The position numbers and the translations under genes are program-made. The notes beneath the pieces were generated by a model, which saw nothing but the letters and a program-made list of their open reading frames with translations, did no database searches and had not been told where the DNA came from. A DNA stretch of 64,000 nt from Pseudomonas sp. LS44 (GTDB lineage: Bacteria; Pseudomonadota; Gammaproteobacteria; Pseudomonadales; Pseudomonadaceae), in the NCBI RefSeq assembly GCF_024730785.1, contig NZ_CP102830.1:2852001-2916000 (forward strand). Reading direction: 5' to 3'. Of this stretch, positions 56,984 through 64,000 are shown piece after piece (positions within the stretch are counted from its first letter, which is position 1; the number at the start of each line of letters is the position of its first letter).

Positions 56984-59900
56984 TCGCCGCACTGATCCGC
57001 TGGTCGGTGGCCAACCGCTTCCTGGTGTTGCTGGCCACGCTGTTCGCCAGCGTCTGGGGTATCTGGTCGGTGCAAAGCACGCCCATCGATGCGCTGCCGG
57101 ATCTCTCCGATGTGCAGGTGATCATCCGCACCCCCTATCCCGGCCAGGCGCCGCAGATCGTCGAGAATCAGGTCACCTATCCGCTGGCCACCACCATGCT
57201 CTCGGTGCCGGGGGCGAAGACGGTGCGCGGCTTCTCCTTCTTCGGCGACAGCTTCGTCTATGTCATCTTCGAGGACGGTACCGACCTCTACTGGGCTCGC
57301 TCGCGGGTGCTGGAGTACCTCAGCCAGATCCAGAGTCGCCTGCCGGCCAGCGCCAAGCCGGCTCTGGGGCCGGATGCCACCGGGGTGGGCTGGATCTACC
57401 AGTACGCTCTGGTGGATCGCAGCGGCGGGCACGACCTGGCGCAACTGCGCGCGCTGCAAGACTGGTTCCTCAAGTTCGAGTTGAAGAGCCTGGCGAACGT
57501 CGCGGAAGTGGCGACCGTCGGCGGCATGGTCAAGCAGTACCAGGTACTGCTCGATCCGCTCAGGCTGGCCAGTCTGGGCATCACCCAGGCCGAAGTGATC
57601 GAGGCCATAGGCCGGGCCAACCAGGAAACCGGTGGTTCCGTGCTGGAGATGGCGGAGGCCGAGTTCATGGTGCGCGCTTCCGGCTACCTGAAGACGTTGA
57701 ATGACTTCCGCGCGATTCCCCTCAAGCTCGGTGCCGGCGGCGTGCCGGTGACCCTCGGCGACGTGGCGACTATCCAGCAGGGACCGGAGATGCGCCGCGG
57801 CATTAGCGAGCTCGACGGCGAAGGCGAGACGGTCGGCGGCGTGGTGATTCTGCGCAGCGGCAAGAACGCCCGCGAAACCATCGCCGCGGTCAAGGCCAAG
57901 CTCGAGGAACTGAAGAGCAGCCTGCCGGCCGGGGTGGAAATCGTCACCACCTACGACCGCAGCAAGCTGATCGACCGCGCCGTGGAAAACCTCAGCCACA
58001 AGCTGCTCGAGGAGTTCATCGTCGTCGCCCTGGTCTGCGCGGTCTTCCTCTGGCATTTGCGTTCCTCCCTGGTGGCGATCATCTCGCTGCCGGTTGGCAT
58101 ACTCATCGCGTTCATCGTCATGCGCTATCAAGGGATCAACGCCAACATCATGTCCCTCGGCGGAATCGCCATCGCCGTCGGCGCCATGGTCGATGCCGCG
58201 GTGGTGATGATCGAGAACGCCCACAAGAAGGTCGAGGCCTGGCACGCGGCCCACCCTGGGGAAGAATTGGCGGGCGAGCATCACTGGCATGTGATGACCG
58301 AAGCCGCGGCCGAGGTCGGGCCGGCGCTGTTCTTCTGCCTGCTGATCATCACCCTGTCGTTTATCCCGGTGTTCACTCTGGAAGCCCAGGAGGGCCGCCT
58401 GTTCGGCCCGCTGGCCTTCACTAAGACCTATGCCATGGCCGCGGCGGCCGGCCTCTCGGTGACCCTGGTGCCGGTATTGATGGGCTACTGGATTCGCGGA
58501 CGGATTCCCAATGAAGAGCAGAACCCGCTGAACCGTTGGCTGATCAGGATCTACCAACCGGCCCTCGACGCGGTGCTGCGTCGGCCCAAGGTCACCCTGT
58601 TGGTCGCGCTGCTGGTGTTTCTCAGCGCACTGTGGCCAATCTCCCGGCTGGGCGGCGAGTTCCTCCCGCCGCTGGATGAGGGCGACCTGCTCTACATGCC
58701 TTCGGCCCTGCCTGGGCTGTCGGCGCAGAAGGCCGCACAGCTGCTGCAGCAGACCGACCGCCTGATCAAGACGGTACCGGAAGTCGAGCATGTGTTCGGC
58801 AAAGCCGGACGCGCCGAAACCGCCACCGACCCGGCGCCGCTGGAGATGTTCGAAACCACCATCCAATTCAAACCGCGCGAGCAATGGCGACCCGGCTTGA
58901 CCCAGGAGAAGCTGGTGGAGGAACTGGATCGGGTGGTCAAGGTGCCGGGGCTGACCAATATCTGGATACCGCCGATCCGCAACCGCATCGACATGCTCGC
59001 CACCGGGATCAAGAGCCCGATCGGGGTGAAGGTCGCCGGCAGCAACCTGACGGAGATCGACCAGGTCACCCAGGCAGTCGAGCACGCGGCCAAGACCGTT
59101 CCGGGCGTGAGTTCGGCCCTGGCCGAGCGCCTGACTGGCGGGCGCTACATCGATGTGGACATCGACCGCCAGGCCGCCGCCCGTTACGGGCTGAATATCG
59201 CCGATGTGCAGTCGATCGTGGCCGGCGCCATCGGTGGCGAAAACGTCGGGGAGACCATCGAAGGGCTGGCGCGCTTCCCGATCAACGTGCGCTACCCCCG
59301 TGAGTGGCGCGACTCGCTCGGCGCCCTGGAGCAACTGCCGATCTACACCCCGCAGGGAGGCCAGATCACCCTGGGCACGGTGGCCAGGATCAAGGTCAAT
59401 GATGGCCCACCCATGCTCAAGAGCGAGAACGCCAGGCCTTCCGGCTGGGTGTATATCGACGTGCGTGGCCGGGATATCGCCTCGGTGGTCGCCGACCTGC
59501 GCCGAGTCGTCGGCGAGCAGGTCAAGCTGCAACCGGGGATGAGCCTGAGCTATTCGGGGCAGTTCGAGTATCTCGAACGGGCCAACGCGCGGCTCAAACT
59601 GGTGGTGCCGGCCACCCTGCTGATCATCTTCGTGCTGCTCTACCTGACCTTCGCCCGCTTCGACGAAGCCTGCTTGATCATGGCCACGCTACCGTTCGCC
59701 CTGACCGGCGGGGCCTGGTTCCTCTACCTGCTGGACTTCAACCTGTCGGTGGCCACCGGCGTCGGTTTCATCGCGTTGGCCGGGGTGGCGGCCGAGTTCG
59801 GCGTGATCATGCTGCTCTACCTGAAGAACGCCTGGGCCGAACGTGAAGACACCGGTGACAACACCGAGCGTGGGCTGGTCGCAGCGATTCGCGAAGGTGC

Positions 59901-60138
59901 CGTGCAGCGCGTGCGGCCCAAGGCCATGACGGTGGCGGTGATCATCGCCGGCCTGCTACCGATCCTCTTGGACAGCGGTACCGGCAGCGAGGTGATGAGC
60001 CGCATCGCCGCGCCCATGGTCGGCGGCATGGTCACCGCGCCCTTGCTTTCCCTGTTCGTCATTCCGGCGGCCTACCGCTTGCTGCGCCGCCGAAACCTCC
60101 CCACTGTATCCCCCATTCACCAAGGAGAAATTGTATGA
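56980..60138 (+). CDS. cusA: HME-RND efflux pump, Cu(I)/Ag(I) type
   Basis: 1052 residues, with twelve membrane helices and two large periplasmic loops. It exports monovalent metal ions by proton antiport. The helix 4 motif GAMVDAA is at 401-407 with the proton-relay Asp405. The three methionines that bind Cu(I)/Ag(I) in E. coli CusA occur at the same numbers here: Met573 (LLYMPS), Met623 (PLEMFE) and Met672 (RIDMLA). This separates it from divalent CzcA-type pumps. It overlaps both cusB and cusF by four bases. Confidence 0.96.
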   Translation: MIAALIRWSVANRFLVLLATLFASVWGIWSVQSTPIDALPDLSDVQVIIRTPYPGQAPQIVENQVTYPLATTMLSVPGAKTVRGFSFFGDSFVYVIFEDGTDLYWARSRVLEYLSQIQSRLPASAKPALGPDATGVGWIYQYALVDRSGGHDLAQLRALQDWFLKFELKSLANVAEVATVGGMVKQYQVLLDPLRLASLGITQAEVIEAIGRANQETGGSVLEMAEAEFMVRASGYLKTLNDFRAIPLKLGAGGVPVTLGDVATIQQGPEMRRGISELDGEGETVGGVVILRSGKNARETIAAVKAKLEELKSSLPAGVEIVTTYDRSKLIDRAVENLSHKLLEEFIVVALVCAVFLWHLRSSLVAIISLPVGILIAFIVMRYQGINANIMSLGGIAIAVGAMVDAAVVMIENAHKKVEAWHAAHPGEELAGEHHWHVMTEAAAEVGPALFFCLLIITLSFIPVFTLEAQEGRLFGPLAFTKTYAMAAAAGLSVTLVPVLMGYWIRGRIPNEEQNPLNRWLIRIYQPALDAVLRRPKVTLLVALLVFLSALWPISRLGGEFLPPLDEGDLLYMPSALPGLSAQKAAQLLQQTDRLIKTVPEVEHVFGKAGRAETATDPAPLEMFETTIQFKPREQWRPGLTQEKLVEELDRVVKVPGLTNIWIPPIRNRIDMLATGIKSPIGVKVAGSNLTEIDQVTQAVEHAAKTVPGVSSALAERLTGGRYIDVDIDRQAAARYGLNIADVQSIVAGAIGGENVGETIEGLARFPINVRYPREWRDSLGALEQLPIYTPQGGQITLGTVARIKVNDGPPMLKSENARPSGWVYIDVRGRDIASVVADLRRVVGEQVKLQPGMSLSYSGQFEYLERANARLKLVVPATLLIIFVLLYLTFARFDEACLIMATLPFALTGGAWFLYLLDFNLSVATGVGFIALAGVAAEFGVIMLLYLKNAWAEREDTGDNTERGLVAAIREGAVQRVRPKAMTVAVIIAGLLPILLDSGTGSEVMSRIAAPMVGGMVTAPLLSLFVIPAAYRLLRRRNLPTVSPIHQGEIV

Positions 60139-60497
60139 AGAAAACTTTGATCGCCGTCGCCAGCTCCATCGCCGTGCTATCCCTTCCCGTCGTTGCCGAG
60201 GACATGCCGGGCATGAAGATGGACGACATGCCTATGGAAGGCATGCAGATGGAGCAAGAAGCGCAGCAAACCCCAACGGCCAAGGCCAGTGGCACGATCA
60301 AGGCGATAAACATGCAGAAAGGCACTATAACGATCGCCCATGGCGCTGTTCCGACCTTGAAATGGCCGCCCATGGTCATGGGCTTCAAGGCTACGTCGGA
60401 GCAGCTTGGTCAAGTGAAAGCCGGTGACCGGGTGGAGTTCGAGTTCAAAGCAGAGGGCATGGTGGCCACCATCATCTCGATCAAAGTGATGAAGTAA
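60135..60497 (+). CDS. cusF: Periplasmic Cu(I)/Ag(I)-binding protein CusF
   Basis: 120 residues. The signal peptide ends PVVAED. A Met-rich stretch ([16 protein letters not shown]) precedes the OB-fold domain. The ligand set is complete: His69, Trp77, Met80 and Met82, with the same spacing as His36, Trp44, Met47 and Met49 of E. coli CusF. It hands metal to CusB/CusA in the periplasm. Last gene of the operon, starting in the cusA stop (ATGA). Confidence 0.94.
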   Translation: MKKTLIAVASSIAVLSLPVVAEDMPGMKMDDMPMEGMQMEQEAQQTPTAKASGTIKAINMQKGTITIAHGAVPTLKWPPMVMGFKATSEQLGQVKAGDRVEFEFKAEGMVATIISIKVMK

Positions 60498-60841
60498 CGG
60501 CTATAGCGGGGCAGCGCAGGGTTACGTCTAACCTGCGCCACGTTACTAACAGCCGAGGCCGATGGCATTGGCTTGCATGCTGGCGCTTCGACGGAAAAGC
60601 GGCACCAACTGGGGTCGACTCATACTCAGTTCCCCCGCTCGATGTTGGTACTGAAACGTCATGCATGCCTTTCTCGAAGGTCCGCTTTTGGCTGAATTCT
60701 GCCGTTGCTGACCGGCATCTATGGGCGGCTCCAGCCACCAAGGACGCTCTCTGAAGATGCCTGACGGTTGAGGCGCGTGGCTGAAAAAGGCGCAGGCACT
60801 TGGATGTAGGCTCGATCCAAGTGTCATGCGCTCTTGGCACC
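60498..60841. other. Intergenic region between convergent cusF and lipoprotein genes
   Basis: About 340 bases without a convincing gene. Several short hairpin-forming stretches are present, but no clear terminator with a T run was found for cusF. The text around 60680-60730 (CCGCTTTTGGCTGAATTCTG) resembles non-coding remnant sequence that I have seen in other Pseudomonas intergenic DNA; not otherwise interpretable. Confidence 0.4.
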
Positions 60842-61327
60842 TCAATTTTTCTCTGGCATAGCGGAAGAGTGGTGGCTGGTAATCAGCCACTGCTGCCCGT
60901 CCCACTTGTAGGTGTATGTATAGCGAGCTTTTACCTGGGTACCACTAGCGCCAAAAGTGAACGTATAGAGGCCGGCGTCAACCGCTGTATTGCAGTCAAT
61001 CTCGATCATCCTCGAGTCGATCCTGCCCACCGGTTTACTTTCCAGGAAGTGATGGAAATAGTCCTTCTTTTCGGATGCGGTCAGTCGCGGTTTGTTCGAT
61101 ACGGTAGGAAGCAGGATCGAGCGCTCGGCATAGTTGGCGACGACCTTCTGTGGGTCGCCGGTTTGCAGTGAGCGGTTCCATCGGTCAAACAAGGCCGATA
61201 TTTCTTGCTCGCTGGTTGCCTTGCAGGCTTCTGTGTGTGCTGTACCAGACTGGGATGTCGATGAGTCTGAAACACAACCTGCAAGAGTGACGGCAATGAC
61301 CGCTGACAGGGCAGTTAGGTTTTTCAT
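60842..61327 (-). CDS. Lipoprotein with SgcJ/EcaC-type (NTF2-like) domain
   Basis: 161 residues. The signal peptide ends in the lipobox LAGC with Cys18 as the lipid-modified residue, so it should be anchored to a membrane facing the periplasm. The rest (EQEISALFDRWNRSLQTGDP, YAERSILLPT, YTYTYKWDGQQWLITSHHSS) is the NTF2-like fold of the SgcJ/EcaC and CaMKII-association families. No catalytic residues can be named. It is convergent with the cus operon and not obviously linked to it. Confidence 0.85.
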   Translation of the reverse strand: MKNLTALSAVIAVTLAGCVSDSSTSQSGTAHTEACKATSEQEISALFDRWNRSLQTGDPQKVVANYAERSILLPTVSNKPRLTASEKKDYFHHFLESKPVGRIDSRMIEIDCNTAVDAGLYTFTFGASGTQVKARYTYTYKWDGQQWLITSHHSSAMPEKN

Positions 61328-61535
61328 TGGTGGTCTTCTTGGGGCGCGAATAGCGGTGGGAAATTACTGCTGGTTATGCGACAGGGTCCGAGGAGAAGTA
61401 CGGCACGGACAGCAAACCCGGGGGCTAAGGCAGTATAGGTGCCAAATCAAAACAGGCTGCTGGCATGCCTGCCGCCTGTCCACTTTCAGCCATTGGCCGT
61501 TGGTAACAGTCCGCGCCGGGTCGAAAGCAGCTTCC

Positions 61536-61561
61536 AAAAAAACGGGCCAGCGGCCCGTTTT
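61536..61561. terminator. Terminator after the DUF2937 gene
   Basis: Stem AAAACGGGCC / GGCCCGTTTT with a three-base loop, preceded by further A bases. On the minus strand it lies 20 bases after the DUF2937 stop and ends in a T run. Confidence 0.9.
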
Positions 61562-61580
61562 GTCATTCCCAAGCCCGCCA

Positions 61581-62114
61581 CTAACGCCAGTGCCGCTGCT
61601 CGTGCTGGATGATCTTGTGGGTGCGGCCGACCCCAAAGGTCCAGCCGATCGCCATCACCAATAGTTCGACCAACCAGGCCAGCAGCAAGGCGCAACCGAG
61701 GCCCCAGGCAATCGCCTGCGGCTGCAGGAGAATCTGGTAGTCGTAACCCTGCCAGGTCTCGGCCAGCAGCGCCTGATCGGCCTCGGCCAGCACGTGCCAG
61801 GCCTGCATGTACCAAGCCCCCTGCATGGCGTGCCATTCGGTTTCCAGCAGTTCGAAGCGCTCGACCAGATGGGCGATGCTTTGCGCGTCGCTGCGCATCA
61901 CCGGATCGGCACTGGCCTGGTAGTGCGCCACCAATGCGTTCAAGTCGCCTTGGAAGAACCGCTGCGCGGTCTGGCGAAAGCCTTGCAGGCTCTGCTCCGA
62001 CTCCTGACGGTGGGCGTCGATGCGCTGCGCATAGTCAGCGATGAATCCGGGCACCTGAACGCCCACCAGCAGCCCCAACGCGAATACCACCAGACGTAAA
62101 TAACTGCGCAGCAT
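61581..62114 (-). CDS. DUF2937 family membrane protein
   Basis: 177 residues from the second of two adjacent ATG codons; AGGAG is five bases before it and only two before the first. One membrane helix at the N-terminus (LRLVVFALGLLVGVQVPGF) and one near the C-terminus (LGCALLLAWLVELLVMAIGW) flank a helical periplasmic part. The arrangement and the GFIADYAQRIDAHRQES segment are what I know as DUF2937. Function unknown. It lies 34 bases after the amidotransferase gene and is probably cotranscribed. Confidence 0.85.
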   Translation of the reverse strand: MLRSYLRLVVFALGLLVGVQVPGFIADYAQRIDAHRQESEQSLQGFRQTAQRFFQGDLNALVAHYQASADPVMRSDAQSIAHLVERFELLETEWHAMQGAWYMQAWHVLAEADQALLAETWQGYDYQILLQPQAIAWGLGCALLLAWLVELLVMAIGWTFGVGRTHKIIQHEQRHWR

Positions 62115-62148
62115 CATCACTCCTGTACCCGGCATCATGCCGGGGGAT

Positions 62149-62922
62149 TCAAGTACGCCCGCGAGCGACGCATTCGCCGCGCCGCCACAAACTCCATTCG
62201 CCGGGCTGGTACAGCGTCCAGCTTTCGTTGGCGGTCAGCGGTTCGGTAGCGATCACCGTCACTACATCGTTGGGCGTGGTTTCCGCCTGGAAGTCGACGA
62301 TCACATCGACATCCTTCAGACGCGCCGGGCCAAACGGGGCACGCCGGGTGATCTGTGCCAGCTTGGTCGAGCAGAAGGCGAACAGCCAGTCGCCATTGCT
62401 CAACAGGCAGTTGAAAACGCCCTTGCTGCGGTAACCGCTGCAGGCGTTGATCAGAATCGGTAAGAGAATTTCGACCGCCACCGGCTCGGGGAAGGCCGAG
62501 CGCACCTGATTGAGCAGGTCGCAAAACGCCGCCTCGCTGTCGGTGTCGCCGACCGGTCGGTAGAAGGTCGGCATCGGCTGGAAATCGGCCAACTGGCCGT
62601 TATGGGCGAAGCACCAGTTATGGCCCCACAGTTCGCGCACGAAGGGATGGGTATTGGCCAGGCAGACGCGCCCGACATTGGCCTGGCGGATGTGGCCAAT
62701 CACCGTTTCGCTCTTGATCGGATAGCGTTGCACCAGCTTGGCGACTTCCGACTCGACGCTCGCCGCCGGCTCCTGAAACACCCGCAGCCCGCGTCCTTCG
62801 TAAAAAGCGATGCCCCAGCCGTCGCGGTGCGGGCCAGTGCCGCCGCCGCGCTGCATCAGGCCGGTAAAGCTGAAGACGATATCGGTCGGCACGTTGGCGC
62901 TCATGCCCAGCAATTCACACAT
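62149..62922 (-). CDS. Class II glutamine amidotransferase (YafJ-like)
   Basis: 257 residues. Cys2 becomes the N-terminal nucleophile after removal of the initiator methionine. HRDGWGIAFY, GHIRQANVG and FAHNGQLADF are the standard substrate and oxyanion segments of Ntn-type glutaminases. No synthetase domain is attached, so this belongs to the stand-alone YafJ group, whose acceptor substrate is unknown. It probably shares a transcript with the DUF2937 gene. Confidence 0.92.
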   Translation of the reverse strand: MCELLGMSANVPTDIVFSFTGLMQRGGGTGPHRDGWGIAFYEGRGLRVFQEPAASVESEVAKLVQRYPIKSETVIGHIRQANVGRVCLANTHPFVRELWGHNWCFAHNGQLADFQPMPTFYRPVGDTDSEAAFCDLLNQVRSAFPEPVAVEILLPILINACSGYRSKGVFNCLLSNGDWLFAFCSTKLAQITRRAPFGPARLKDVDVIVDFQAETTPNDVVTVIATEPLTANESWTLYQPGEWSLWRRGECVARGRT

Positions 62923-63027
62923 GATTCAGAGTTCTCGCTGCAAAGCGGTGCATAACAGGTCGGCTTGCCGGGTCAGGCGTGGACGATGCATGACGGCCCG
63001 GCTCCATGCGGCACGGGAAGTCGCTGA

Positions 63028-63510
63028 CTAGAGCCGTGGCTCGATGCGCAAGCGCCGGTCACCGTTGCGATCGATGCGCGTGTCGGCCTGCGGCTCTGCC
63101 TGACGAGCCAGCACTTCACGCATCGTAGGCTCGTCTTCGGCCGCTACCACCGGTGTTTTGGCCGCAAAGCGATTTTGCCACCAGCGCTCCAGCGGCCAGC
63201 GCAGAGCCACTAGGAGCAGATAAACGATCAACCCGATGATGGTGTAGATGGCCAGGTCGGCGACCGCATGCCAGGCGTTGTTGCCGACCTTGAACAGCAG
63301 ATCCAGGGCCGTCACCGCGATGGCCGGAGCGAACAGATCCTTGCCCGGGTCGACGATGGTCGGCGCAAACAGCCACACGGCAACCAACACCCGCAGTGGC
63401 TCGCGCAGGTAACGCCACATCCAGTTGGTCAGACGGCACCACACCAACAGACAACCCAGCGCGGCGATGGCGTAGGCGGCCCAGGCAAGCAGATAGTCGT
63501 TCTCGATCAT
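63028..63510 (-). CDS. Uncharacterised inner-membrane protein
   Basis: 160 residues from the ATG at 63510 (MIENDYLLAWAAYAIAALG). Three or four membrane helices are predicted: about 8-25, 40-55, 60-80 and 88-108. The C-terminal 50 residues are charged and cytoplasmic (EDEPTMREVLARQ, RIDRNGDRRLRIEPRL). The ribosome site is weak, and the frame continues further upstream without support. I do not recognise the family. It is divergent from the oligopeptidase gene. Confidence 0.75.
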   Translation of the reverse strand: MIENDYLLAWAAYAIAALGCLLVWCRLTNWMWRYLREPLRVLVAVWLFAPTIVDPGKDLFAPAIAVTALDLLFKVGNNAWHAVADLAIYTIIGLIVYLLLVALRWPLERWWQNRFAAKTPVVAAEDEPTMREVLARQAEPQADTRIDRNGDRRLRIEPRL

Positions 63511-63609
63511 GGAGTTCGTGGCAGGGCTGGCGAAGGGGCGCTTATCATAACGGCTTTTCGCCGCCCCGGCGCGTTTGCCGTCGGTCGCCCCGCTACCCTG
63601 GAGAAGCCC

Positions 63610-64000
63610 ATGCCCCAAGCCCCCGTCGCCCGAATCGAAGCCGGCACCGACCCCTACCGCTGGCTGGAAAATCGCGATGCCGACGAGGTAATGGAGCATC
63701 TCCAAGCAGAAAACGCCTATCTCGAGGCCGAGCTTGCCGAGCAGGCCGCGCTGCGCGAACAGCTGTTCCAGGAGATCAAGGCACGCATCCGCGAGACCGA
63801 CCTGTCGCTACCCACGCCCTGGGGGCCGTGGTTGTACTACACACGCACCACCGCCGGTGACGAGTACCCGCGGCACTACCGCTGCCCACGACCGGCGGAC
63901 AACTCGCTGGTGGTGGACGAAAGCGCCGAAGACTTGCTTCTCGATCCCAATGCGTTGGCCGCTGGCGGCTATCTGGCTCTTGGCGCATTCGACATCAGCC
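63610..64000 (+). CDS. ptrB: Oligopeptidase B (S9 prolyl oligopeptidase family), 5' part
   Basis: The first 130 codons are present; the gene continues beyond the right edge. The start has GGAG six bases upstream. The N-terminal sequence DPYRWLENRDADEVMEHLQ is the hallmark beginning of the S9A propeller domain, and PWGPWLYYTRTTAGDEYPRH continues it as in protease II. The Ser-Asp-His catalytic domain is outside the window. It should cleave peptides after basic residues. Assignment to oligopeptidase B rather than prolyl oligopeptidase rests on the YPRHYRC region. Confidence 0.88.
   Translation, partial: MPQAPVARIEAGTDPYRWLENRDADEVMEHLQAENAYLEAELAEQAALREQLFQEIKARIRETDLSLPTPWGPWLYYTRTTAGDEYPRHYRCPRPADNSLVVDESAEDLLLDPNALAAGGYLALGAFDIS

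Noticed and set aside
56581..59532. A 983-codon open frame on the minus strand across cusB/cusA
   Set aside because: It is the antisense mirror of a GC-rich gene. The peptide is rich in Arg, His, Gln and Gly without domains, while the plus-strand cusA has every expected motif.
60498..60841. Remnant of an insertion sequence after cusF
   Set aside because: No terminal repeats, no transposase fragment and no target duplication could be found.

Overview
The window is GC-rich, densely coding DNA from a Pseudomonas-type gammaproteobacterium. The gene order nadK - metallophosphatase - rhomboid - YeaC - DUF2797 - pepN, with DUF1853, an NTF2-like protein, fadH, a nitrilase and an AraC regulator nearby, matches what I remember of the Pseudomonas aeruginosa core genome. 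The remaining content (actP/DUF485, LapA-type adhesin with LapEBC-like exporter, aceK, cysK, REP-type palindromes) also fits the genus. No rRNA, tRNA, CRISPR array, prophage or complete insertion sequence was seen.

Layout. 1-1840: 5' part of a DUF1302 gene running off the left edge. 2351-8931 (minus): six-gene operon nadK to pepN, with stop/start overlaps at three junctions and a hairpin terminator at its end. 9031-17918: housekeeping and metabolic genes (DUF1853, PLP enzyme plus coiled-coil protein, NTF2-like, fadH, nitrilase plus AraC regulator, a tiny ORF), with three MITE-like inverted-repeat elements in the gaps. 18131-20561: acetate permease operon DUF485-actP with an 18-bp phased repeat array upstream, then a DUF2061 gene. 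20668-22221: GH17 membrane protein. 22319-35797: a 2686-residue RTX adhesin with a LapG-type TAAG cleavage site, divergent from its type I exporter (TolC-like, ABC, HlyD-like). 35942-37889: DTW protein, SRPBCC, GST and a truncated M4 protease remnant. 38510-43877: a tandemly duplicated multicopper oxidase + SCO module. 44262-44528: a 44-codon minus-strand gene behind a perfect palindromic Anr/FNR-type site, probably the PA1414/SicX locus. 44664-53535: aceK, EamA exporter, MFS exporter, cysK, MoxR ATPase, GFA protein, VWA protein. 53801-60497: a Cu/Ag efflux operon (small Cys/Met-rich protein, cusC, cusB fused to a CusF-like domain, cusA, cusF). 60842-64000: lipoprotein, DUF2937, class II amidotransferase, membrane protein, and the start of an oligopeptidase B gene running off the right edge.

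How the parts work together. The adhesin and divergent exporter form a surface-attachment unit whose retention would be set by LapG/LapD encoded elsewhere. The two MCO-SCO modules and the cus operon both concern periplasmic copper: SCO proteins can supply or reduce copper for the oxidases, and CusCBAF removes excess Cu(I)/Ag(I). aceK (glyoxylate-shunt switch) and actP (acetate uptake) point to growth on acetate or fatty acids, to which fadH adds unsaturated fatty acid oxidation. The small palindrome-controlled gene is the likeliest oxygen-responsive regulatory element here. Most functions rest on recognised motifs read by eye; no database search was run.
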